DNA of 64,000 nt from Carbonactinospora thermoautotrophica (GTDB lineage: Bacteria; Actinomycetota; Actinomycetes; Streptomycetales; Carbonactinosporaceae), in NCBI RefSeq assembly GCF_001543895.1, contig NZ_JYIJ01000017.1, positions 124,001 to 188,000 on the forward strand. The letters are read 5' to 3'. A model generated the notes under the pieces. It was not told where the DNA came from. It worked only from the letters and a program-made list of their open reading frames with translations, and searched no databases. The translations under genes were made by a program, and so were the position numbers. Positions within the stretch are counted from its first letter, which is position 1, and every line of letters begins with the position of its first letter. Below, piece after piece: positions 20,840 through 28,932 of the stretch.

Positions 20840-20907
20840 GGTAAGCAGGCTAAACGGCGACCGGCGGGAAGCACCACGCGGCCTCGCTAAAGGCCTCGAC
20901 GAGGGCC

Positions 20908-21483
20908 TCACCAGAGGGCCTCGACGAGGGTCTCCTGGAGCACCGAGAGCCAACCGTAGACGCTGAACACCGGCCGGCGCGGGTCGTCCGGCCCCATCCG
21001 CAGGTACACCTCGTCGTGGTTCTCCGGGATCTCCCAGCGCGTGCCGAGGGCCAGCCTGACGTCGTTGAGGGCGAGCAGCCAGGCCTGCGCCTCGGCCTCG
21101 TCGAGGTGGATCGTGCCGGGGCCGCGGTCGAGGGTGCGCAGCGCGGTCAGCGCGTTCGCGCGCTTCTCCTCGAGCAGGTCCCGCTCGGTGTAGCGGCGGA
21201 ACTCGCGGGCCGCCTCCTCGTCCTCGGTGTAGGCGTCCGGGAACAACCGGGCGAGCACCGGGTCGGCGGGAGGCTCGTCGGTGGCGCTGAACCCCATGCC
21301 GCTCAACCCGGCGGCGCGGGCCAGGTCGTCGAGGTCGCCCTCCCCCGCCCCGGCGTTCCGCGGGTCGCGGACGTCGTACAGGGTGAGCATCTGGTCCAGC
21401 AGGTTGCGCAGCAGCTCGATCTCTGGCTTACCGAGGGTGACGGAGACCCCGCCCCCCGGCGCCCGGTGGAAGCCTCTGTTCAC
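20908..21483 (-). CDS. DUF2017 domain protein
   Basis: A 191-residue acidic protein of the actinobacterial DUF2017 family (Rv1332-like). It begins with a coiled helix EIELLRNLLDQMLTLYD, and the C-terminal ALNDVRLALGTRWEIPE and YGWLSVLQETLVEAL are family-like. The function is unknown. It follows clpS by ten bases and precedes mec, matching the mycobacterial order clpS–DUF2017–mec–cysO–cysM. The conserved linkage hints at a link to ClpS-dependent degradation, but this is not established. Confidence 0.88.
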   Translation of the reverse strand: MNRGFHRAPGGGVSVTLGKPEIELLRNLLDQMLTLYDVRDPRNAGAGEGDLDDLARAAGLSGMGFSATDEPPADPVLARLFPDAYTEDEEAAREFRRYTERDLLEEKRANALTALRTLDRGPGTIHLDEAEAQAWLLALNDVRLALGTRWEIPENHDEVYLRMGPDDPRRPVFSVYGWLSVLQETLVEALW

Positions 21484-21493
21484 CGCGCGGGGC

Positions 21494-21793
21494 TCACCCG
21501 TCCTGCTGGAGCGTGGCCCACAGGCCGTAGGAGTGCATGGCCTGGACGTCGCGCTCCATCTCCTCGCGCGTCCCGGAGGAGACGACCGCCTTGCCCTTGT
21601 GATGGACGTCGAGCATCAGCTTGCGGGCCTTCTCTCGTGGGTAGCCGAAGTACGTTTGAAACACATACGTCACGTACGACATCAAATTGATCGGGTCGTT
21701 CCAGACGATCGTGACCCACGGTAGATCGGGCCGCACCTCCTCGTCCGCCGACGGTCGTTCGATTTCGACAGGAGCGACACTCACTCTTCCCAT
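21494..21793 (-). CDS. clpS: ATP-dependent Clp protease adaptor ClpS
   Basis: A 99-residue N-end-rule adaptor that hands substrates with bulky N-terminal residues to ClpA/ClpC. After a disordered N-terminus comes the core [44 protein letters not shown]. It carries the NDP motif and the paired His of the N-degron pocket, and ends in [18 protein letters not shown]. It is the first gene of the clpS–DUF2017 pair. Confidence 0.95.
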   Translation of the reverse strand: MGRVSVAPVEIERPSADEEVRPDLPWVTIVWNDPINLMSYVTYVFQTYFGYPREKARKLMLDVHHKGKAVVSSGTREEMERDVQAMHSYGLWATLQQDG

Positions 21794-22193
21794 GCTGCTA
21801 CTGGCTCACCGCGAGAACGGACTGCCATCCATTTGCCCCGGAAAGTTCCCGGGTGTCCGACGCGGACGATGAGCGTCCGCTGCTGGTGCCGTGATCGCCT
21901 CCGCAGGAGGTATCCGGCGCAACCGACTGGGCATACCTGTATGTCGCCACAGTTCGCGACAGGTCCTCAGGTCGTCCAATACGACTACCCAGGAACACCC
22001 AAGACGATTCCTTCCGCTAATCCGACCCATCTTCGCTATGCCATACCCTCGGCTGCCGCGATTGACACCGCGCGCACCTGGCGCGACGATCACGCGATAC
22101 CGCGAGGTTCACCCGAACGAGTGAGAGCGGGTAAGGCTCCCGCCCGGGGAGGACCACGACGCGCCGTCGCCGGGGGACCGGCGAGCCGCCGCC
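21794..22193. other. Intergenic, no gene seen
   Basis: A 400-base region between the primase-like gene and clpS. It is distinctly less GC-rich around 21950-22060, which suits the clpS promoter on the minus strand. Open frames here lack codon bias and family similarity. Confidence 0.5.
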
Positions 22194-22826
22194 CTACGCC
22201 CGCGCCGGGTGCCGCTGCGCCGGGATGGTGGCGCGCAGCGCGTACACCAGGCTTCCCACGATCTGCTCGGCTTGGGGCAGCGGAAGCGGGTGCTCATGGG
22301 AGATGTACGCCCAGCGGGCCGTGCCCTTCTCCCCGTGGCCGGAGGGCGGCGCGATCACGTGGTCGCCTGGGCCGTGCGAGCGGATGCCGAGTGCCCCGCA
22401 GCCGTACGCCGCCAGCAGGCCCGGCAGCGCCTCATGGCCACCGGGGGCCACGAAGAACAGCAGCCGCCCGCTGCTGGTCGCGACGGCCGGGCCAGGCGTC
22501 AGGCCCAACTGCGTCATCCGGTGCAGGGCCGCGTGACCGGGCTCGGCCGGGACGTCGATGACGTCGAAGGTCTGGCCCGTGGGCAGCAGCAGCGATGCCC
22601 GCGGGTTCTCCCTCAGCCAGCGCGCGATGGTGTCCGGATCGCGGGAGGCGCGGTTCGCCCAGTCCACGCTCAATGGGTGCTCGCCCGGGGCCGGACAGTC
22701 GGCCGACCCGCACGAGCAGGCTCCCCGGTCCCAGTACGCCCCGAGAGTCACCGCCCAGCCCCACTCCTGGGCGTACCACAGTGCGGCCTCCAGTGCGGTG
22801 GTGCGAGCTCGCCGTCGACAAAGCAT
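22194..22826 (-). CDS. Stand-alone prim-pol domain protein (bifunctional DNA primase/polymerase N-terminal family)
   Basis: A 210-residue protein matching only the prim-pol domain (PF09250-like). It has LEAALWYAQEWGWAVTLGAYW, the cysteine cluster CSCGSADCPAPGEHP (about 37-51), WLRENPRASLLLPTG, then DVIDVPAEPG where active enzymes usually have a DxD pair, and the basic/His region GIRSHGPGDHVIAPPSGH. No helicase domain is attached. The apparent loss of one catalytic Asp suggests a non-catalytic nucleotide- or DNA-binding role. ATG 22826 follows an AAGGAG. Confidence 0.75.
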   Translation of the reverse strand: MLCRRRARTTALEAALWYAQEWGWAVTLGAYWDRGACSCGSADCPAPGEHPLSVDWANRASRDPDTIARWLRENPRASLLLPTGQTFDVIDVPAEPGHAALHRMTQLGLTPGPAVATSSGRLLFFVAPGGHEALPGLLAAYGCGALGIRSHGPGDHVIAPPSGHGEKGTARWAYISHEHPLPLPQAEQIVGSLVYALRATIPAQRHPARA

Positions 22827-23240
22827 CACGCCTCGCTCCTTTCCCCGACCAGGCTTCACCCTGGCTCTCCTCGACGTGCAGGAGTGGCAGTCGCCCGGGG
22901 GTCCGGAACGGCCCGCACAACCGTTCCCGACTCTTTCCCTCCCCGTGACGGATTCGTACCATGGATCATGGTTTTGTGTACCTGATACCAAGCCGTATCG
23001 CAGCCGAATCACGGAGCCGGGTCCATGCCGAACTCCCAGGTGGGAGATCGTCCACCTCTCTTTAGTGATTCAAACGCGCCACGCCCCGAGTAGTCACGGT
23101 CAGAGTGACTCTTTCCCGCCGGGATTTTCCCCTCAGGCCTTCCGGAGATCGGCTGCCGAGTTGACCGTTCTTTCCGGGCCTTTCCGCGCGCCGATCCCCC
23201 TCGCGTGCCACGGGTGGCGTACTGTGCCTAGGCTGAGATT
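22827..23240. other. Divergent intergenic region, no gene seen
   Basis: A 414-base region between the prim-pol gene (minus) and pncB (plus) that must hold both promoters. I see no convincing operator, RNA or ORF. Confidence 0.5.
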
Positions 23241-24563
23241 GTGGGCATTGACAGCACCGCACTGTTGACCGACCACTACGAGCTCACCATGCTCGAGGCG
23301 TCGTTGCGCAGCGGCGCCGCGCACCGCAGGTGCGTGTTCGAGGTCTTCGCACGGCGGCTGCCCGAGGGACGCCGGTACGGAGTCGTCGCCGGCACCGGGC
23401 GGCTGCTCGATGACCTGGAGAGGTTCCGGTTCGACGGACCGGTCCTGGACTTCCTCGCGCGGAACGAGATCGTCGACGACCGAACCTTGGACTGGCTGGC
23501 CGGCTACCGGTTCAGCGGGGACATCTGGGGATACGCCGAGGGCGAGTGCTACTTCCCCGGCTCGCCGCTGCTGATCGTGGAGGCCCCGTTCGGCGAGGCG
23601 GTTCTGCTCGAGACGCTCGTGCTCTCGGTGCTCAACCACGACTCCGCCGTGGCGGCCGCGGCCTCCCGGATGACCTACGCCGCGGGCGACCGGCCCTGCA
23701 TCGAGATGGGGTCGCGCCGCACGCACGAGGACGCGGCGGTGAGCGCCGCGCGCGCCGCGTACATCGCCGGCTTCTCCTCCACCTCCAACCTGGAGGCTGG
23801 CCGCCGGTACGGCATCCCCACCACCGGCACCAGCGCCCACGCGTTCACGCTGGTCCACGACAGCGAGCGGCAGGCGTTCCAGGCGCAGGTCGAGTCGCTC
23901 GGCACCGGCACCACGCTGCTCATCGACACCTACGACGTGGAGACCGCGGTCCGCACCGCGATCGAGGTGGCCGGCCCGGAGCTGGGCGCGGTCCGGATCG
24001 ACTCCGGTGACCTGGTGGAACTCGCCCACCAGGTACGCAACCAGCTCGACGCGCTCGGGGCCGCCAAGACCCGGATCGTGGTGACCAGCGACCTGGACGA
24101 GTACCAGATCGCCGCGCTCGCGGCCGCGCCCGTCGACGCGTACGGCGTCGGCACCCAGCTCGTGACCGGCAGCGGCCACCCGACCGCGGGCCTGGTGTAC
24201 AAGCTCGTCGCCCGCGCCGCCAGCGACGACCCGGACGCCTCGCTGATCCCGGTCGCGAAGAAGTCCGCGGAGAAGGCGACGCGCGGCGGCCGCAAATACG
24301 CCCTGCGCCGCCGCGGCCCGGACGGCGTGGCGACCGCCGAGGTGATCAGCGTCGGCCAGCCGCCCGAGCCGCCCGCGGAGGGCGACGACCGGCCGCTGCT
24401 CGTCCCGCTGGTCAAGAACGGCGAGATCGTCGGCCGTGAGCCGCTCGCCGCAGCGCGGGAACGGCACGCCGCCTCCCGCGCCGAGCTGCCACCGACCGCC
24501 CACCAGATGTCCAAGGGCGAGCCCGCCATCCCGACCCTCTACATGGAGGGATCGAAGCGATGA
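23241..24563 (+). CDS. pncB: Nicotinate phosphoribosyltransferase
   Basis: A 440-residue enzyme of NAD salvage: nicotinate + PRPP (+ATP) to nicotinate mononucleotide. N-terminal LLTDHYELTMLEASL is the family signature. EMGSRRTHEDAA (about 155-166) carries PRPP/base-binding residues, GTSAHAFTL contains the phosphorylated-His loop, and VRIDSGDL (about 251-258) is typical. The GTG at 23241 gives the expected N-terminus. It overlaps pncA by four bases (ATGA), so the two are translationally coupled: PncA makes nicotinate, PncB uses it. Confidence 0.96.
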   Translation: MGIDSTALLTDHYELTMLEASLRSGAAHRRCVFEVFARRLPEGRRYGVVAGTGRLLDDLERFRFDGPVLDFLARNEIVDDRTLDWLAGYRFSGDIWGYAEGECYFPGSPLLIVEAPFGEAVLLETLVLSVLNHDSAVAAAASRMTYAAGDRPCIEMGSRRTHEDAAVSAARAAYIAGFSSTSNLEAGRRYGIPTTGTSAHAFTLVHDSERQAFQAQVESLGTGTTLLIDTYDVETAVRTAIEVAGPELGAVRIDSGDLVELAHQVRNQLDALGAAKTRIVVTSDLDEYQIAALAAAPVDAYGVGTQLVTGSGHPTAGLVYKLVARAASDDPDASLIPVAKKSAEKATRGGRKYALRRRGPDGVATAEVISVGQPPEPPAEGDDRPLLVPLVKNGEIVGREPLAAARERHAASRAELPPTAHQMSKGEPAIPTLYMEGSKR

Positions 24564-25150
24564 GCACGCAGGCCAACCGAGCGCTGATCATCGTCGACGT
24601 GCAGAACGACTTCTGCGAGGGCGGCAGCCTCCCGGTCGCCGGCGGCGCGGACGTGGCCGCCGCCATCACCGCGTACGTCCGCGACCACCGCGACGAGTAC
24701 GACCACGTGGTCGCCACCCGCGACTACCACGTCGACCCGGGCAACCACTTCTCCGAGCAGCCCGACTACGTCGACTCCTGGCCGGCCCACTGCAAGGTGG
24801 GGACGCCGGGCGCGGACTTCCACCCGAACTTCGACACCGCGCCGGTCGAGGCCGTGTTCAGCAAGGGCGCGCACGCCGCGGCGTACTCCGGGTTCGAAGG
24901 CGTGGCCGACGACGGGACGCCGCTCGCCGACTGGCTGCGCGCACGCGGCGTGGACTCCGTCGACGTGGTGGGCATCGCGACCGACCACTGCGTACGCGCG
25001 ACGGCCCTGGACGCCGCCCAGGCCGGCTTCCGCACCCGGGTGCTGCTCGACCTGACCGCCGGGGTGGCCCGCGAGACCACGGACAAGGCGCTCGACCAGC
25101 TCCGCGCGGCCGGGGTCGAGCTGGCCGGCGAGCCGGTGGTGCGGGCGTAG
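24560..25150 (+). CDS. pncA: Nicotinamidase
   Basis: A 196-residue isochorismatase-fold amidase converting nicotinamide to nicotinate. The catalytic triad is visible: Asp13 (IIVDVQNDF), Lys102 (FSKGAHAAAYS) and Cys144 (GIATDHCVRAT), with metal ligands in TRDYHVDPGNHF. It overlaps the pncB end by four bases. Confidence 0.95.
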   Translation: MSTQANRALIIVDVQNDFCEGGSLPVAGGADVAAAITAYVRDHRDEYDHVVATRDYHVDPGNHFSEQPDYVDSWPAHCKVGTPGADFHPNFDTAPVEAVFSKGAHAAAYSGFEGVADDGTPLADWLRARGVDSVDVVGIATDHCVRATALDAAQAGFRTRVLLDLTAGVARETTDKALDQLRAAGVELAGEPVVRA

Positions 25151-25161
25151 CGCTCGCGGTT

Positions 25162-25199
25162 GCCGCCGGGCATGCGGCGATCGTCGCATGCCCGGCGGC
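25162..25199. terminator. Bidirectional hairpin between pncA and hmgA
   Basis: A 38-base palindrome with 19-base arms and a single mismatched pair lies 11 bases after the pncA stop and about 50 bases past the hmgA stop on the other strand. A TTTCTT run follows on the plus strand. It suits a shared terminator for the convergent genes. Confidence 0.65.
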
Positions 25200-25249
25200 G
25201 GCAGCCTGGCGGCCTTTCTTGACGTCCTCCCCGCGCCTAGCAGCGGGGG

Positions 25250-26419
25250 TTACCGGCGCCGGCCGGACCAGGTCCAGGCGTAGGAGGTGTCCTCGCAGGC
25301 CAGGGCGGCTTCGCCCAGGTCGAGCGGGCGGAAGGTGTCGATCATGACGGCCAGTTCCTCGGTGAACTCTTTGCCGATGGAGGCTTCGACAGAACCGGGC
25401 TGCGGGCCGTGGGTGAAGCCGTTCGGGTGCAGGGAGATCGAGCCGATCTCGATGCCGGCGCCCTTGCGGGACATGAAGTCGCCGCCCACGTAGAAGAGGA
25501 CCTCGTCGGAGTCGACGTTGGCGTGGTTGTACGGGGCGGGGATGGCCAGCGGGTGGTAGTCGAACTTGCGCGGCACGAACGAGCAGATCACGAAGTTGGG
25601 TCCGGCGAAGGTCTGGTGGACGGGCGGCGGCTGGTGGATCCGGCCGGTGATCGGCTCGAAGTCGGCGATGTTGAACGCGTACGGGTACAGGCAACCGTCC
25701 CAGCCGACCACGTCGAACGGGTGGTGGGCGTAGGTGAACCTGGTGCCGCCGGCGCGGTGCCGCACGTACACGTCGACGTCCTCGCCCTCGACGAGCAGCG
25801 GCTCGGTGGGCGCGCGCAGGTCACGCTCGCAGAACGGGGCGAACTCGTTGAACTGCCCGCGCTCGGTGAGGTAGCGCCGGGGCGGGGCGATGTGGCCGGT
25901 CGCCTCGACGACCAGGGCGCGCAGGGGCGCGGCCCCGCGCGGGACCCAGCGGTGGGTGGTCGAGGTGGGCACGATCACGTAGTCGCCCTGGCCGACCTCA
26001 AGGGCGCCGAAGACGGACTCCAGGACGGCCTCGCCGGACTCGACGTACACGCACTCGTCGCCGGCGGCGTTGCGGTACAGGGGCGAGGTCCGGTCGGCGA
26101 CGACGTACCAGATGCGCACGTCGTCGTTGGCGAGCAGCAACTGCCGCCCGGTGACCGCGTCGGCGGAGCCGGGGTCGAGCTTGTGGGTCTTGAAGTGACG
26201 CGGCTTGAGCGGGCGGTTGGGGACGGTGCGTCCGGCGGGCGGCTCCCATTCCCGGGCGTCGACGATGGCGGTCGGCAGGTGCTCGTGGTACAGCAGGGCC
26301 GAGTCGCTGGAGAAGCCCTCGGTCCCCATGAGTTCCTCGGCGTACAGGCCGCCGTCCGGCTTGCGGAACTGCGTGTGGCGCTTGCGCGGGATCTTCCCGA
26401 CGCTGCGGTAGTAAGGCAT
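25250..26419 (-). CDS. hmgA: Homogentisate 1,2-dioxygenase
   Basis: A 389-residue non-haem Fe(II) cupin enzyme opening the homogentisate ring to maleylacetoacetate. Iron ligands are expected in PAPYNHANVDSDEVLFYVGG (His and Glu) and HPNGFTHGPQPG (His). FVPRKFDYHPLAIPAPY is a strong family match. ATG 26419 has GGGAGG ahead and starts with MPYYRSVGK, typical of actinobacterial members. It diverges from the unknown gene and fahA, which complete the pathway. Confidence 0.95.
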   Translation of the reverse strand: MPYYRSVGKIPRKRHTQFRKPDGGLYAEELMGTEGFSSDSALLYHEHLPTAIVDAREWEPPAGRTVPNRPLKPRHFKTHKLDPGSADAVTGRQLLLANDDVRIWYVVADRTSPLYRNAAGDECVYVESGEAVLESVFGALEVGQGDYVIVPTSTTHRWVPRGAAPLRALVVEATGHIAPPRRYLTERGQFNEFAPFCERDLRAPTEPLLVEGEDVDVYVRHRAGGTRFTYAHHPFDVVGWDGCLYPYAFNIADFEPITGRIHQPPPVHQTFAGPNFVICSFVPRKFDYHPLAIPAPYNHANVDSDEVLFYVGGDFMSRKGAGIEIGSISLHPNGFTHGPQPGSVEASIGKEFTEELAVMIDTFRPLDLGEAALACEDTSYAWTWSGRRR

Positions 26420-26475
26420 TGGGGCCTCCCCCGGCGGCGAATATCGGGGCAAACTATTCGTAGTATCCGATTATC

Positions 26476-26503
26476 GAACACTCTTGTCCTCTAATAGAAC
26501 ACT
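26476..26503. promoter_or_regulatory. Paired GAACACT repeats in the hmgA/fahA divergent promoter
   Basis: GAACACT occurs at 26476-26482 and 26497-26503, exactly 21 bases apart (two helical turns), in an AT-rich 101-base divergent spacer. It is a candidate site for a regulator controlling both directions. Confidence 0.3.
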
Positions 26504-26520
26504 GCGCTACCGTCCCTGGC

Positions 26521-27393
26521 ATGTCAACCGACAGCCTCGACAATCCGGCGAACCCGCTGTTGCGCAGGCTCGTCGACGACGCGGGCGTCTTCCCCCCGGG
26601 CGACCTGCCGCTGTCGAAGGCGCTCCACCTGCACCGGATCAACCGGACCGGGCCGTACTCGGCGCTGCTCGGCCGGTTCCTCTGCCGCGCCTCGCAGCTC
26701 GATGAGCTGCGCGAGCTGGTCGGCGACGACCGGCTCGCCCTCGGGCTGATCATGGACACCGGCATCGCCGGCCTGCCCGAAACCGTCGCCCGGGCGGTGG
26801 AGGACAGCCGGCTGTCGCTGGAGGCCGTCGAGATCCCGCTCCCGAGCGAGGGCGACCTGAGCGAGTCCGCGCACGCCACGCTGCACGCCCTGCAGCGGAC
26901 GCTGCCGCAGGAGGTGGCCGCCTTCGTCGAGATCCCCCGTGTGCCGGGATGGCGGAACGCCCTGGCGCTGGTCGCCGCCCGCGGTCGGGGCGTCAAGCTG
27001 CGCACCGGCGGGCTGGTCGCGGACGCCTTCCCCACCGAGCGCGAGGTGGCGGACTTCGTCAAGGCGTGCGTCGTCGAGGGGGCGGCGTTCAAGTGCACGG
27101 CCGGCCTGCACCACGCGGTGCGGCACACCGACGAGACGACCGGCTTCGAGCACCACGGCTTCCTCAACATCCTGCTGGCCACGTGCGAGGCCGTACGCGG
27201 GGCGGACGTGCCGGAGCTGATCGAGGTGTTGGCCGAGCGCGACCCGGCCGAGCTGGCGGACCGGGTGCGGGCGCTCGACGCACGCGCCGCCGAGACCTGC
27301 CGGGGGTACTTCGTGGCGTACGGCAGCTGCAGCTTCACCGAACCGGTGGACGACCTCACCGGACTGGGCCTGCTCGAGAAGGAGACGGCGTGA
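26521..27393 (+). CDS. Conserved hypothetical protein linked to homogentisate genes, 290 residues
   Basis: A soluble protein with an N-terminal PLLRRLVDDAGVFPPGDLPL and alternating strand/helix pattern suggestive of a TIM-barrel-like fold. The region VEIPRVPGWRNALALVAARG, KLRTGGLVADAFPTEREVADFV and FKCTAGLHHAVRH looks like a conserved active site, with Lys, Cys and two His. It overlaps fahA by four bases and faces hmgA. It therefore probably serves the same pathway. No maleylacetoacetate isomerase is seen nearby; this protein is a candidate for that or an accessory step, by context only. Confidence 0.8.
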   Translation: MSTDSLDNPANPLLRRLVDDAGVFPPGDLPLSKALHLHRINRTGPYSALLGRFLCRASQLDELRELVGDDRLALGLIMDTGIAGLPETVARAVEDSRLSLEAVEIPLPSEGDLSESAHATLHALQRTLPQEVAAFVEIPRVPGWRNALALVAARGRGVKLRTGGLVADAFPTEREVADFVKACVVEGAAFKCTAGLHHAVRHTDETTGFEHHGFLNILLATCEAVRGADVPELIEVLAERDPAELADRVRALDARAAETCRGYFVAYGSCSFTEPVDDLTGLGLLEKETA

Positions 27394-28616
27394 GCGACAC
27401 CTGGGTGGACGTGCCGGACGGCTCGCACTTCCCGATCCACAACCTCCCCTACGGGGTGTTCTCCCGGCCCGGGGAGCGTCCCCGGGTCGGTGTCGCGATC
27501 GGGGACTTCGTGCTGGACCTGGCCGGCGTGAGCGCGGCCGGGCTGCTCGACGCGCCCGACCGGGGCGGCGTCCGCGACTGGTTCGCGTGCGACGCGCTGA
27601 ACGCGTTCATGGCGGCCGGCCCCCGGGCGTGGCGCGCCACCCGGGAGCGGCTGACCGAGCTGCTGACCGATTCCGCGTACGCCGACCGGGTGCGCTCGCA
27701 CCTGACGCCGCGCGCCGAGGTGACCCTGCACCTGCCCTGGCGGGTCGCGGACTACGTGGACTTCTACTCCTCCCAGCACCACGCGGAGAACGTGGGCCGC
27801 ATCTTCCGCCCCGACCAGCAGCCGCTGACACCGAACTGGAAGCACCTGCCGATCGGCTACCACGGCCGGGCCGGCACGGTGGTGTGCTCGGGCACGCCGA
27901 TAGTCCGCCCCTGCGGGCAGCGCAAGGCCCCGGGCGACCCCGCGCCCACTTTCGGCCCGTCGCGCCGGCTGGACATCGAGGCCGAGGTCGGCTTCGTGGT
28001 CGGCGTGCCGTCGAAGCTGGGCGAACCGGTTGCGGTGGAGCGGTTCCGCGAGCACGTGTTCGGCGTGGTGCTGGTCAACGACTGGAGCGCCCGGGACATC
28101 CAGGCGTGGGAGTACGTGCCGCTGGGGCCGTTCCTCGGCAAGTCGTTCGCCACGTCGGTGTCCCCGTGGGTGGTGCCGCTCGACGCGCTGGAGGCGGCCC
28201 GGATCACCCCGCCCGCCCAGGACCCCGAGCCGCTGCCGTACCTGCGCGGCGGCGAAGGGCTGGACCTCGCGCTGGAGATCCGGCTCAACGGGACGGTGGT
28301 CTCCCGCCCGCCCTTCGCCGCCATGTACTGGACCCCGGCGCAGCAGCTCGCCCACCTGACCGTGAACGGAGCCTCGCTGCGGACCGGCGACCTGTACGCC
28401 TCGGGCACCGTCTCCGGCCCGGAGCGGAGCCAGCGCGGCTCGCTGCTCGAGCTGGCCTGGAACGGCGCCGAGCCGGTGAAGCTCGAAGACGGTTCCACGC
28501 GGGTGTTCCTGGAGGACGGCGACACGGTCTCGATCAGCGCGACCGCGCCGGGTACCGGCGGGGTGCGCATCGGGTTCGGCGAGGTGGTCGGGACGATCGA
28601 GCCCGCCCGCCGCTAG
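27390..28616 (+). CDS. fahA: Fumarylacetoacetase
   Basis: A 408-residue hydrolase splitting fumarylacetoacetate to fumarate and acetoacetate, the last step of tyrosine breakdown. It has the FAH N-terminal SH3-like domain (FPIHNLPYGVFS) and catalytic domain: VDFYSSQHHAENVG (catalytic His region), LDIEAEVGFVVG (metal-binding Glu pair), VNDWSARDIQAWEYVPLGPF and GSLLELAWNG. The GTG overlaps the upstream stop (GTGA) with AAGGAG ahead, so it is translationally coupled. Confidence 0.96.
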   Translation: MSDTWVDVPDGSHFPIHNLPYGVFSRPGERPRVGVAIGDFVLDLAGVSAAGLLDAPDRGGVRDWFACDALNAFMAAGPRAWRATRERLTELLTDSAYADRVRSHLTPRAEVTLHLPWRVADYVDFYSSQHHAENVGRIFRPDQQPLTPNWKHLPIGYHGRAGTVVCSGTPIVRPCGQRKAPGDPAPTFGPSRRLDIEAEVGFVVGVPSKLGEPVAVERFREHVFGVVLVNDWSARDIQAWEYVPLGPFLGKSFATSVSPWVVPLDALEAARITPPAQDPEPLPYLRGGEGLDLALEIRLNGTVVSRPPFAAMYWTPAQQLAHLTVNGASLRTGDLYASGTVSGPERSQRGSLLELAWNGAEPVKLEDGSTRVFLEDGDTVSISATAPGTGGVRIGFGEVVGTIEPARR

Positions 28617-28629
28617 CGGATCTTCGTCC

Positions 28630-28670
28630 GTACGTCCGGTACTCGCCCGAGTACCGGACGTACTCCTTTT
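28630..28670 (+). terminator. Intrinsic terminator after fahA
   Basis: A perfect 16-bp stem (28630-28645 with 28648-28663) followed by TCCTTTT, 13 bases after the fahA stop. It is one of the clearest terminators in the window. Confidence 0.88.
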
Positions 28671-28932
28671 CCCGCCAGAACAACCAAGGCGCTTTCCGGG
28701 TATCAACCAGGTGAACGAAGGCCGTGCCCGAAGACAAGGAGGTCGACTGGGACTGCGGAACGCACGACTCGTCGCCGGGGTGACCGCGCCGAGGACGACG
28801 CCCGGTCACCAGACGCTCGACCGAGCGGACCCCGGCGGCTTTCGGGAAGCCCGGTGGCTTTCGGGAAACAGTGTCCAGATCGGTACGATCGAGCGCGACC
28901 CCCGTCCGAGCTCTCTTGGTGGCGAGTTCTAC

